Below are positions 56,228 through 64,000 of a DNA stretch of 64,000 nucleotides, piece after piece. The DNA is taken from assembly GCA_902601315.1 (NCBI GenBank), contig CACKMS010000006.1, forward strand, positions 1-64,000. Reading direction: 5' to 3'. The notes beneath the pieces are model-generated. The model saw nothing but the letters and a program-made list of their open reading frames with translations. It was not told where the DNA came from and did not search any database. Numbering within the stretch: the stretch's first letter is position 1; every line of letters begins with the position of its first letter. The translations under genes were made by a program, and so were the position numbers. Source of the DNA: an uncultured Pelagibacteraceae bacterium (lineage in GTDB: Bacteria; Pseudomonadota; Alphaproteobacteria; Pelagibacterales; Pelagibacteraceae).

Positions 56228-56830
56228 ATGCTTAAAAAAAAAATCAAAAAAATTGTTATAGGTTCTAATAATAAGGGTAAAATCAAAGAAATTAGGGATT
56301 TGATCCCAAAAAAGTATAGAATTTTCACCCCTAGTCAATTTAAATTAAAGAGTCCCGTCGAAAAAGGAAAGTCTTTTAAAGAAAATTCTCTAATTAAAGC
56401 AAAAAATTTTTCACTAAAAACTAATATGGTTTGCATAGCTGATGACTCTGGTCTTGAAATTGACTTATTAAATAAAAAACCAGGCATTTATTCAGCAAGA
56501 TGGGGAGGTCCAAAAGGAGACTTTAATTTAGCAATTAAAAAAGTGTTTAAAGCTTTAGATAAAAAAAAAAAAAATTGGAGAGAAAAAAAAATCTCAGCAA
56601 GGTTTGTTTGTGCATTGACAATTTTTGGTCTTAAAAATAAACCTATTTTTTCAGTTGGTAAAATTGAAGGATATATATCTAATGAGCAGAGGGGTTTAAA
56701 AGGCTTTGGTTATGATCCTATATTTATACCCAAAGGAAAAAGAAAAACTTTTGGAGAGATGGATCCTAAAAAAAAATATAAAATTGATCACAGATACAAA
56801 GCATTTTTAAAAATTAGAAAATTTTTGTAA
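56228..56830 (+). CDS. rdgB: Non-canonical purine NTP pyrophosphatase RdgB/HAM1
   Basis: A 200-residue house-cleaning enzyme for dITP/XTP. VIGSNNKGKIKEIRDLIP, KGKSFKENSLIKAKNF, ADDSGLEIDLLNKKPGIYSA, RWGG and KGFGYDPIFIPKGKRKTFGE, MDPKKKYKIDHR fit the family. The coding sequence holds a run of 14 A at 56561-56574, unusual inside a gene. Its last 17 nt overlap the opposite LpoA-like gene. It is conventionally near the heat-shock genes hrcA/grpE. Confidence 0.95.
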   Translation: MLKKKIKKIVIGSNNKGKIKEIRDLIPKKYRIFTPSQFKLKSPVEKGKSFKENSLIKAKNFSLKTNMVCIADDSGLEIDLLNKKPGIYSARWGGPKGDFNLAIKKVFKALDKKKKNWREKKISARFVCALTIFGLKNKPIFSVGKIEGYISNEQRGLKGFGYDPIFIPKGKRKTFGEMDPKKKYKIDHRYKAFLKIRKFL

Positions 56831-57965
56831 ACGCTCCATTATCTATACTGTAAAAATTTAATTGGTGTGTAATTGTATTCTTATCAATCTCAAAAATACC
56901 TATTTTTCCTTTGAATTTATTTTTTTCATAAAATATTTTTTTGTCATGATTAAAATTATTACTAAAAATTAAAAAGTAAACTAAACCGACAAGGTCATAA
57001 CTTAAAAAGGAAAGTTGATTTGCTTTTTTTTTGTATGCATTATCGTATTCTAATTTAAATAATTCGAAGTTTTCCTTATTGATCGAGGGAAAATAAATTG
57101 GTTGAAGCGAAGTTTCTTTTAAAAGTGAATTATCAAACCACTGATTCAATGCAATGTAAGAAATTCTTTTTGAAGATACATCGGTATATAAAAGAGATGT
57201 AGCTACACTTTTTAAACTCTCACCGAAATCAGCAATAATCACTGAATCAAAGTTTATCCCTCCAAGTGTATCTTTTTTATTCAGTTCCTCTATTTTTCTT
57301 TCTTTATTTATCAAAGAAGAATTTTCTATTCTTTCAATTTCATTTAACAAATTTTGCTTTCTTTCAGGGTATCTTGTAATTTTTTCAATTTGTGCAGTAA
57401 GCAATGTTGGATCTACATCATAAAAAAATTTATCTTTTAATTTTAACTTTGTTATTTTAATAGCTTGATCAATTTCATTTCTATAGTCACTTTTAGGAAT
57501 TAAAATAATACTTCTTTGTATGTCATTCAAATTCCTAAACTTATCAATTGTCTGAAGTTGAGAAATTGCATTAACTCCCGCACTTATAACATTAGGGGGA
57601 TTTCCATAAATTTTATTTGTAAATGATATGAAGGTTACATCTTTTAATTCGTCAAGGTATTTTGTACTTTCATTAAATACCGGACCTATAATAATTTTAA
57701 TACCTTGATCATTGAGAGTTTTAGATGCTTTTAATGCATCAATTGGATTAGCTTTTGTATCTTCCGGCACAATTTCAAATTTTTCATCATTAATTTTGTT
57801 AAGTGCTAGTCTTGTTGATTTAATAATAGAGTCCCCAATAGCTGAATATTCTCCACTTAAAGGCACTACAAGACCTATTCTAATTTTACCTTCTGCAAAT
57901 ACTTTGCTTAAAGGTAATAAGCATAAAAAGATTATTATAATTATTTTTTTTAATAAAGTTTTCAT
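56814..57965 (-). CDS. LpoA-like penicillin-binding protein activator (periplasmic-binding fold)
   Basis: A 383-residue exported protein with signal peptide MKTLLKKIIIIIFLCLLPLS ending near VFA. The mature part is a Leu/Ile/Val-binding-protein fold: IRIGLVVPLSGEYSAIGDSI, KIIIGPVFNESTKYL. No lipobox Cys is present. The gene is divergent from rsmI, as are alphaproteobacterial LpoA-like proteins next to rsmI, and in E. coli lpoA neighbours rsmI too. It may therefore activate peptidoglycan synthases. A solute-binding role for an ABC transporter is the alternative, though no transporter genes are present. Confidence 0.82.
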   Translation of the reverse strand: MKTLLKKIIIIIFLCLLPLSKVFAEGKIRIGLVVPLSGEYSAIGDSIIKSTRLALNKINDEKFEIVPEDTKANPIDALKASKTLNDQGIKIIIGPVFNESTKYLDELKDVTFISFTNKIYGNPPNVISAGVNAISQLQTIDKFRNLNDIQRSIILIPKSDYRNEIDQAIKITKLKLKDKFFYDVDPTLLTAQIEKITRYPERKQNLLNEIERIENSSLINKERKIEELNKKDTLGGINFDSVIIADFGESLKSVATSLLYTDVSSKRISYIALNQWFDNSLLKETSLQPIYFPSINKENFELFKLEYDNAYKKKANQLSFLSYDLVGLVYFLIFSNNFNHDKKIFYEKNKFKGKIGIFEIDKNTITHQLNFYSIDNGAFTKIF

Positions 57966-57993
57966 TTAACTATTAATAATATATTTTTAAATT

Positions 57994-58854
57994 ATGCATC
58001 ATGATAAAATGTCAAATAAATTAAAACCTGGGCTATATTGTGTTGCAACACCAATCGGAAATCTTGGGGATATTACTTTTAGAGCTTTAGAGGTACTTAA
58101 AAAATGTGATTTGATTTTGTGTGAAGATACCCGTGTTTCTAAAAAGTTATTAAATCATTTTAATATAAAAAAACATGTTATTTCCTTCCATAAATTTAAT
58201 GAAAGAGAAAAAATTAAAGAAATAATAGAAAATCTTAAACAAGATAAAATCATCTCTTTGATATCTGATGCTGGTACCCCTGCTATATCAGATCCTGGAA
58301 AATTACTAATTAAAGAATGTGTGAATAATTCAATTGATATTTTTCCTGTTCCTGGTGCATCATCAGTCAGTGCAGGGATTTCCATAAGTGGTTTTTCAGA
58401 TAAATACTTATTTCTTGGTTTTTTGCCTGAAAAAAAAAAAGATCTAAATTTAAACCTTGAAAAAGCATCAAGCTATGGATGTACAGTTATATTTTTTATA
58501 TCTCCAAAAAAACTATATAAAATAGTTAAAGAATTAAGACTACATTTTCCACAAAGAGATATATTACTTTGTAGAGAAATTACAAAGTTCCATGAAGAGT
58601 ATATAAGAATTACCTCTGATAATTTGGATAATTTGAACATATCTAAAAAAGGTGAATTAACCGTAATAGTTTCTGAGAACAAAAATATTCAAAAAAAGTT
58701 AATTGAATTAGAAGAATCAGATAAAAGAGAGATCAGAAAATTATTAAAAACCAAAACAGTTAAAAATGTAGTGAAATTAATTAGTAGTAAAAAAAATTTT
58801 CAAAAAAAAATTATATATAATTACTGCATAGAGATTAAGAATGATAAAAAATAA
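57994..58854 (+). CDS. rsmI: 16S rRNA 2'-O-methyltransferase RsmI
   Basis: A 286-residue SAM-dependent enzyme methylating C1402 of 16S rRNA. LYCVATPIGNLGDITFRALE, CEDTRVSKKLLNHF, ISLISDAGTPAISDPGKLL and PVPGASSVSAGISISGF are diagnostic. The start could be the ATG at 58009 (MSNKLKPGLY), which looks more family-like than the first ATG at 57994. Within the gene there is an 11-A run at 58430-58440. It overlaps the BON gene by 14 nt. Confidence 0.96.
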   Translation: MHHDKMSNKLKPGLYCVATPIGNLGDITFRALEVLKKCDLILCEDTRVSKKLLNHFNIKKHVISFHKFNEREKIKEIIENLKQDKIISLISDAGTPAISDPGKLLIKECVNNSIDIFPVPGASSVSAGISISGFSDKYLFLGFLPEKKKDLNLNLEKASSYGCTVIFFISPKKLYKIVKELRLHFPQRDILLCREITKFHEEYIRITSDNLDNLNISKKGELTVIVSENKNIQKKLIELEESDKREIRKLLKTKTVKNVVKLISSKKNFQKKIIYNYCIEIKNDKK

Positions 58855-59434
58855 AATTTATCTTTTTATATTATTAATGATTTTAAACGGGTGTGTTGGT
58901 GCATCATCTACAGGGATCCTAGGCACTGGGGTATCAATTGCAACAGACCCGAGAACCATAGGAACTCAGATAGATGATAATATAATGCAAAAAAATCTAA
59001 GTGCTAAAATTATAAATATGGATGGAAAGTATTTTTTATCTGTTAAGCCGAAAGTTATAGATGGAAGAATTTTTATAACTGGCAAAGTCGAAACAATTGA
59101 GGAAAAATTAAAAATTACAAAATTAGCTTGGGAAATCAAAGGTGCAAGATCAGTTAAAAATGATCTTAAGATAAAAGAGGAGTTTAATTTTCAACAATCT
59201 GCAAAAGATCTTTTGATTACCTCACAATTACGTACAGCAATGATCGCTAGTAAAATTATAAAGTCTTCTAATTACAATATAGATACTCATAAAAAAAAAA
59301 TTTATATTTATGGTATTGCTGAAAGTAAAGAAGAGAGAGCAGAAGTTATCAACGAAGCGAAACAAATTCTTGATGTAGAAGATGTAATTTCAAGTATATT
59401 ACTTGTGGAAGATCTTAGAATAGTAAAAAATTAA
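58841..59434 (+). CDS. BON-domain lipoprotein (DolP-like)
   Basis: A 197-residue predicted lipoprotein with signal YLFILLMILNGC and lipidated Cys. Two BON domains follow: KPKVIDGRIFITGKVETIEE through GARSVKNDLKI, and IDTHKKKIYIYGIAESKEER through VEDVISSILLV. BON lipoproteins such as E. coli DolP guard outer-membrane integrity. Its start lies within the end of rsmI, and the trio with the LpoA-like gene recalls the E. coli rsmI-lpoA-dolP region. The stop overlaps maeB by 4 nt. Confidence 0.92.
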   Translation: MIKNKIYLFILLMILNGCVGASSTGILGTGVSIATDPRTIGTQIDDNIMQKNLSAKIINMDGKYFLSVKPKVIDGRIFITGKVETIEEKLKITKLAWEIKGARSVKNDLKIKEEFNFQQSAKDLLITSQLRTAMIASKIIKSSNYNIDTHKKKIYIYGIAESKEERAEVINEAKQILDVEDVISSILLVEDLRIVKN

Positions 59435-61719
59435 TTTGGTTTTTGATAATTAATTACTCCCGCGGAATACGCCGCAACAGAAGCTAAATTTAATATATCA
59501 GAAGTAGAGGATCTTAAAGGAGCAATTTCAATTGGTTGCCCCAAACCAATTAACAAAGGACCAATCACCTTAGCGCCACTCAAAGACTTCATCATTTTAT
59601 GAGAAATAGTTGCACTATGTTGTCCTGGCATAATTAATATATTAGCTTTACCGACAATTTCTGAAAAAGGATAAAGATCTGCATATTCGTTATTTAAAGC
59701 TACATCTGGCTGCATGTCTCCATCAAATTTAAAATCAACTTTTTTATTTTTTAAAATTTCAACTGCATCTCTAATGTGTTTTGTTCTACTAGTTAATGGT
59801 TGGCCAAAAGTTGAATGAGAAAGAAAGGCAACTTTAGGATCGAAACCAAAAAGTCTTACTACCCTTGCAGCTGAAATCGCTATTTCAGCCAATTGTTCCG
59901 ATGTCGGATATTCATGTACGCTAGTATCTCCAATAAACACAGTTTTCCCTTTATTTACAACCATATTTAACCCAAACATTATTTCACCAGGCCTTGGTTC
60001 AACAACTTTTTTAATCTTTTGAAGAGACTGGGCATATCTTCTTGTATTTCCAGTTACCATTGCATCTGCATCTCCACATGCCACCATACAAGAACCCCAT
60101 ATTACTCTATCATTTCTTACCAATCGATCACAATCTCTCTCTAATAAACCTTCTTCTCTTTGCAATTTTTTAAATAAAAAGTTTACATATTTTTCTCTTT
60201 TGTCTTTTTTAGTTGAATTGACAATTTCAATGTCAAAATTTTCTCCATATCCAATTTCTTTTAACCTCTCTTTGACAACTTTTTCTTTCGCAACGATGAT
60301 TGGTGTTCCTAGATTACTATTTTTAAAAGCTATTGCAGCTTTAAGTGTATTTTCATCTTCCCCATCTGCAAATACAACTCTTTTTTTATTTTTTTTAATT
60401 TTTGAGTTAATTCCTTGCATAATAGTTACAGATGGATCCAATCTTTGTTTTAGTTGTTCTGAATATATATCAAAATTTTCAATATTCTTTCTTGCAACTC
60501 CACTTGACATCGCAGCTCTTGCTACTGCAACTGGAATAACACTAATTAAACGTGGATCAAATGTAGAAGGAATAATGTATTCTTTCCCATAAGAAGGTGT
60601 TTCTCCTCCCATAGCTGCAGCCACTTCCTCAGGCACAATTTCTCTTGCAAGTTTTGCAATTGCGTCTGCTGCAGCAGTTTTCATTTCCTCATTAATTGTC
60701 TTCGCTCTCACATCTAATGCACCCCTAAATATATAAGGAAAACCTATTAAGTTGTTTACTTGGTTGGGATAATCTGATCTACCTGTAGCAATTATTGCAT
60801 CACTTCTAACTTCTTCCACTTGTTCTGGGGTAATTTCTGGATCTGGGTTAGCGCACGCAAAAATTATTGGGTTTTTTGCCATTTTTTTAACCATCTCTTT
60901 TTTAAGAGCGCCTGCAGCAGATAATCCTAAAAAAACATCGGCACTATCAATTGCGTCAGACAATGTTCTATTTTTTGTTTCAACTGCATGAGCTGATTTC
61001 CATTGATTTAGATTATCTCTTCCTCTGTAAATTACTCCTTTTCTGTCTAACATAGTAATATTTTTTTGAGGAACACCTGAGCTTTTAAATAAATTAGCAC
61101 AAGCCATAGCTGCAGCACCTGCTCCATTGATTACAATTTTAATTTTTTTTAAATTCTTTTTTGCAATGTCTACTGCATTTATTAGTGCTGCAGTTGTAAT
61201 AATTGCAGTGCCATGTTGATCATCATGAAAAACAGGAATATCTAAAATTTCTTTTAGTTTTTCTTCTATGACGAAACAGTCTGGAGCAGCAATATCTTCT
61301 AAGTTAATGCCTCCAAAACTTTTTGAAAAGTTCTTAATTGAATTTATAATTTCGTTAGTATCGTTTGAGTCTATTTCTAAATCTATAGAATCAATATCTG
61401 CAAATCTTTTAAATAAAACTGCTTTTCCCTCCATAACTGGTTTAGAAGCAACAGCTCCTAAATTACCAAGACCTAGAATTGCAGATCCATTGCTAATTAC
61501 AGCAACCAAATTACCTTTAGTAGTATATTCATAGGCAAGATCAGGATTTTCTGCGATAGCTTTAACTGGAGCAGCAACACCTGGAGAGTAAGCTAGAGCC
61601 AAATCTCTTTTAGTAGTCATCGGCTTCGATGAATTTATTTCAATTTTTCCTGATTTTTCATTTGTATGAAAATCAAGAGCCTCTTTATCAGAATAATGTT
61701 CTATTTTAACTTTCTTCAT
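59431..61719 (-). CDS. maeB: NADP-dependent malic enzyme with phosphotransacetylase-like domain
   Basis: A 762-residue MaeB. The N-terminal malic enzyme domain (to ~residue 430) has LALAYSPGVAAPVKAIAENP, VISNGSAILGLGNLGAVASK, FHDDQHGTAIITTAALINAV and IVINGAGAAAMACANLFKSS. The C-terminal ~330 residues resemble phosphate acetyltransferase (TDAMVTG-like DADAMVTGNTRRYAQSL, KTVFIGDTSVHEYPTSEQLA), which in this family regulates activity by acetyl-CoA and does not catalyse. It decarboxylates malate to pyruvate with NADPH formation. Confidence 0.97.
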   Translation of the reverse strand: MKKVKIEHYSDKEALDFHTNEKSGKIEINSSKPMTTKRDLALAYSPGVAAPVKAIAENPDLAYEYTTKGNLVAVISNGSAILGLGNLGAVASKPVMEGKAVLFKRFADIDSIDLEIDSNDTNEIINSIKNFSKSFGGINLEDIAAPDCFVIEEKLKEILDIPVFHDDQHGTAIITTAALINAVDIAKKNLKKIKIVINGAGAAAMACANLFKSSGVPQKNITMLDRKGVIYRGRDNLNQWKSAHAVETKNRTLSDAIDSADVFLGLSAAGALKKEMVKKMAKNPIIFACANPDPEITPEQVEEVRSDAIIATGRSDYPNQVNNLIGFPYIFRGALDVRAKTINEEMKTAAADAIAKLAREIVPEEVAAAMGGETPSYGKEYIIPSTFDPRLISVIPVAVARAAMSSGVARKNIENFDIYSEQLKQRLDPSVTIMQGINSKIKKNKKRVVFADGEDENTLKAAIAFKNSNLGTPIIVAKEKVVKERLKEIGYGENFDIEIVNSTKKDKREKYVNFLFKKLQREEGLLERDCDRLVRNDRVIWGSCMVACGDADAMVTGNTRRYAQSLQKIKKVVEPRPGEIMFGLNMVVNKGKTVFIGDTSVHEYPTSEQLAEIAISAARVVRLFGFDPKVAFLSHSTFGQPLTSRTKHIRDAVEILKNKKVDFKFDGDMQPDVALNNEYADLYPFSEIVGKANILIMPGQHSATISHKMMKSLSGAKVIGPLLIGLGQPIEIAPLRSSTSDILNLASVAAYSAGVINYQKPN

Positions 61720-61769
61720 TTTGGATATTTAAATATACAATTAGATCTAAATTAAGACTAATATGATTT

Positions 61770-63299
61770 ATGAACATAATTAAGTCAACTGGCACATTTA
61801 GTTTTTTTGTTTTGATAAGTAGAGTGCTTGGTTATGTCAGAGATTTTTTTATCGCTCTTTATTTAGGTTCTGGGCCATTAGCTGATGCTTTTTTTGTAGC
61901 ATTTAGGATTCCAAACACTTTTAGAAGGTTATTTTCCGAAGGAACATTTAATGCAGCCTTTGTTCCATCTTATTCTAGCGAACTTATCAAAGGAAATGAT
62001 AAAGCCAAAGAGTTCGCTAATTCAGTTTTTAATTTATTAGTTTTCTTTCTTTTAGTTACTACCATTTTAATTGAAATTTTCATGCCAGGATTTGTGAAAA
62101 TTATAGCTCCTGGTTTTAGTGATGATACAGAAAAAATGCAATTAGCAATAAATTTAACAAGACTTACTTTTCCTTTTTTACTTTTCATTTGCCTTGCTTC
62201 TTTTTTATCAGCAATTTTGAACTCTCATAACAAATTTGCAGCTGCAGCAGCTGCGCCAATAATTTTAAATATTTTATTAATTTTGTGTTTAATGTTTGCA
62301 AATAAGTTTGGAGATACATTAGTTTATTATTTATCATACACGGTATCTATAGCTGGGTTAGTACAGTTTATATTTCTTATTTTTTTTGTAAGAAAATTTT
62401 ATTTACCTAATTTTAAATTAAAATTTAAAATTCATGAAAATATAAAAATTTTCTTTAAAAAGCTTCTACCAAGTATTTTTGCTTCAGGCGTAACTCAAAT
62501 AAATATTTTAGTTGGTACTATTATTGCTTCATTCCAAGCAAGTGCAGTATCTTACTTATATTATGCAGATAGAATTTATCAGATTAATCTTGCAATAGCA
62601 GGAATAGCAATAGGTACAATCATACTTCCAAATTTAAGCAAATATGTACAGACAGAAGATAAATTAAAAATTTCAGAAATACAAAATAGGGCTTTAGAAT
62701 TAAGTTTATTTCTAAGTTTACCAGCATCATTTGCATTGATTATTGCATCAGAGGAAATAACTTCCTCTTTATTTGGATATGGATCATTTGATATTGAAAG
62801 TGTAAAAAATTCAGCCAAAGCGTTATTTTATTTTTCTCTTGGCTTACCTGCATTTTCATTAATAAAGATATTCTCCAGTTTTTTGTTTGCTAGAAATGAC
62901 ACCAATACTCCATTTAAAATTTCTTTGTTATCAGTAGCAATTAATATTTTTATTAGTGTTATTTTCTTTAACGAAATTGGGTTTATAATTATTCCAATTG
63001 CAACAACAATATCTTCTTGGTTAAATGGTATAATTTTGATGATTATAGTCATCAACAAAAGTTATTTTAAATTTTCAAGTAATTTCCATTTTTCGATGCT
63101 GAAAATACTTTTTTCTAATTTTATTACTTTGAGTATATTTATATATTTAATTAAGTTCTTTTCCGAATATTTGACTTATGAGAATAATTATAAATTTTTA
63201 TGCATTATTATTTTAGTAATCATAACTTTTGTAATATATATTTTAATATCTATCGTCACTAAAGCTTTCAAATTATCAGATATTAAAATAAAATATTAA
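61770..63299 (+). CDS. murJ: Lipid II flippase MurJ
   Basis: A 509-residue MOP-superfamily membrane protein with about 14 hydrophobic helices. It shows the family opening [20 protein letters not shown] and [20 protein letters not shown], then [12 protein letters not shown] and [20 protein letters not shown]. It moves lipid II across the inner membrane for cell-wall synthesis. trpS begins 4 bases after its stop, a common alphaproteobacterial pairing. Confidence 0.97.
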   Translation: MNIIKSTGTFSFFVLISRVLGYVRDFFIALYLGSGPLADAFFVAFRIPNTFRRLFSEGTFNAAFVPSYSSELIKGNDKAKEFANSVFNLLVFFLLVTTILIEIFMPGFVKIIAPGFSDDTEKMQLAINLTRLTFPFLLFICLASFLSAILNSHNKFAAAAAAPIILNILLILCLMFANKFGDTLVYYLSYTVSIAGLVQFIFLIFFVRKFYLPNFKLKFKIHENIKIFFKKLLPSIFASGVTQINILVGTIIASFQASAVSYLYYADRIYQINLAIAGIAIGTIILPNLSKYVQTEDKLKISEIQNRALELSLFLSLPASFALIIASEEITSSLFGYGSFDIESVKNSAKALFYFSLGLPAFSLIKIFSSFLFARNDTNTPFKISLLSVAINIFISVIFFNEIGFIIIPIATTISSWLNGIILMIIVINKSYFKFSSNFHFSMLKILFSNFITLSIFIYLIKFFSEYLTYENNYKFLCIIILVIITFVIYILISIVTKAFKLSDIKIKY

Positions 63300-63303
63300 C
63301 TTT

Positions 63304-64000
63304 ATGGCTAAAAAAATTTTTTCAGGAGTCCAACCGACAGGAAATCTACATTTAGGAAATTATTTAGGTGCAATAAAAAATTTTGTAGAACTGCAGAATG
63401 AAAAGGATAATAATTGCATATATTGTGTTGTTGACTTGCATGCAATTACTTTGAAACAGGATCCAAAAGAACTAAAAAATAATATTAGAGAAACTGCTGC
63501 AACATTTATTGCAAGTGGACTTAATCCAAACAAAAGCATTTTGTTCAATCAATCTTTAGTTCCCGCACACTCAGAGGGTTCTTGGATATTGAGTTGTATT
63601 GCCAGAATGGGTTGGCTTAACAGGATGACACAGTTTAAAGAAAAAGCAGGAAAAGATAAGGAGAAAGCAAGCGTAGGCCTTTACATCTATCCTATTCTTA
63701 TGGCTGCAGATATTATGTTGTATGATGCAACACATGTTCCAGTTGGCGATGATCAGAAGCAACACTTAGAACTTTGTCGCGATATAGCTCAAAAATTCAA
63801 TAATGATTATAATGTTCAAGATTTCCTAGTTCCTCCTGAACCATTAATACAAAAACAATTTTCCAGAATTATGAGCTTAAAGGATGGTTCAAAAAAAATG
63901 AGTAAATCAGAAATTTCAGATTTAAGTAGAATAAACTTAAAAGACAGTAAAGATTTAATAATTAATAAAATTAAAAAAGCAAAAACAGATCCACATCCTA
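63304..64000 (+). CDS. trpS: Tryptophanyl-tRNA synthetase, N-terminal part (runs off window)
   Basis: The first 232 codons of a class I tryptophanyl-tRNA synthetase, beginning at the ATG at 63304. The opening [17 protein letters not shown] carries the HIGH-type motif, followed by [46 protein letters not shown] and the KMSKS loop KKMSKSE near residue 198. The gene continues past the window end, so its length cannot be judged. Confidence 0.97.
   Translation, partial: MAKKIFSGVQPTGNLHLGNYLGAIKNFVELQNEKDNNCIYCVVDLHAITLKQDPKELKNNIRETAATFIASGLNPNKSILFNQSLVPAHSEGSWILSCIARMGWLNRMTQFKEKAGKDKEKASVGLYIYPILMAADIMLYDATHVPVGDDQKQHLELCRDIAQKFNNDYNVQDFLVPPEPLIQKQFSRIMSLKDGSKKMSKSEISDLSRINLKDSKDLIINKIKKAKTDPHP

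Noticed and set aside
56192-56260. Sigma-32 promoter before grpE
   Set aside because: A CCATATA-like element is present on the minus strand, but no CTTG element lies at the needed distance upstream.
55550-56338. GrpE starting at 56338 and PfkB kinase starting at 51049
   Set aside because: The long frames run into neighbouring genes and add non-family residues; internal ATGs at 56191 and 50941 restore normal N-termini.
1-64000. CRISPR arrays, prophage, insertion sequences or toxin-antitoxin systems
   Set aside because: No spaced direct repeats, transposase, integrase, phage structural or toxin-type genes were found; gene order is that of a conserved core chromosome.
1-64000. Riboswitches such as the glycine and SAM types known in SAR11
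   Set aside because: Gaps upstream of candidate genes are too short, and no conserved riboswitch core was recognised. Covariance-model search was not possible.

Overview
The window looks like chromosome of a marine SAR11-type alphaproteobacterium (Candidatus Pelagibacter or close kin). This rests on very AT-rich DNA, Lys/Asn/Ile-rich proteins, tiny spacers, gene tails that overlap head-on, and a gene order that is classically alphaproteobacterial. No phage, insertion sequence, transposase, integrase, CRISPR array or rRNA operon was seen. There is one tRNA, for glycine.

Layout. 1-3.7 kb: end of acetyl-CoA synthetase, an unknown gene, and a two-gene acetate-type sodium symporter. 3.7-8.3 kb: membrane protein, rpe, a heparinase-like lyase, purH, phhB, tRNA-Gly. 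8.4-10.9 kb: two sulfotransferase genes. 11-16.3 kb: Lon-like N-domain protein, UbiH-type hydroxylase, ftsK, lolA, GNAT and HIT genes. 16.3-19.3 kb: mcl-mtkA-mtkB, a malyl-CoA module that could pass as sucCD. 19.3-25.2 kb: cupin, lipoprotein, hisBHAFE and divergent hslVU. 25.2-30.5 kb: smr, Tim44-like, fxsA, secB, dnaQ, coaE, aroE, maf and a PPDK regulator. 30.5-30.8 kb: an AT-rich gap placed exactly where alphaproteobacterial chromosome origins lie, next to hemE. 30.8-44.7 kb: hemE-hemH-hemJ, rho, mnmE, mnmG, rsmG, parA, parB (with parS sites inside mnmG and rsmG), then holA, lptE, leuS and a DUF3576 lipoprotein on the other strand. 44.9-50 kb: a porin with a strong terminator, thiE-like and yggS genes that share one start palindrome, a third sulfotransferase, an L,D-transpeptidase, an orphan winged-helix regulator and a 34-residue ArfA-like gene. 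50-56.8 kb: pfkB kinase, nth, dapB, dnaJ, dnaK, grpE, rdgB. 56.8-64 kb: LpoA-like protein, rsmI, BON lipoprotein, maeB, murJ and the start of trpS.

How the parts fit. Two-carbon metabolism recurs: acs and the symporter take up and activate acetate, the mcl/mtk module interconverts malate with glyoxylate and acetyl-CoA, and malic enzyme drains malate. Chromosome duplication and segregation genes (putative oriC, parS, parAB, ftsK, holA, dnaQ) cluster as expected near an origin. Heat-shock genes (hslVU, dnaKJ, grpE) carry two candidate sigma-32 promoters. Envelope genes (lptE, lolA, murJ, LpoA-like, BON, L,D-transpeptidase, porin) are scattered.

The observations most worth following are the putative oriC/parS region, the malyl-CoA module, the ArfA-like microgene on an 11-A tract, the two divergent genes starting in one ATGCAT, and the near-total collapse of space between convergent genes. 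All identifications come from reading the sequence and remembered family features; no search was run.
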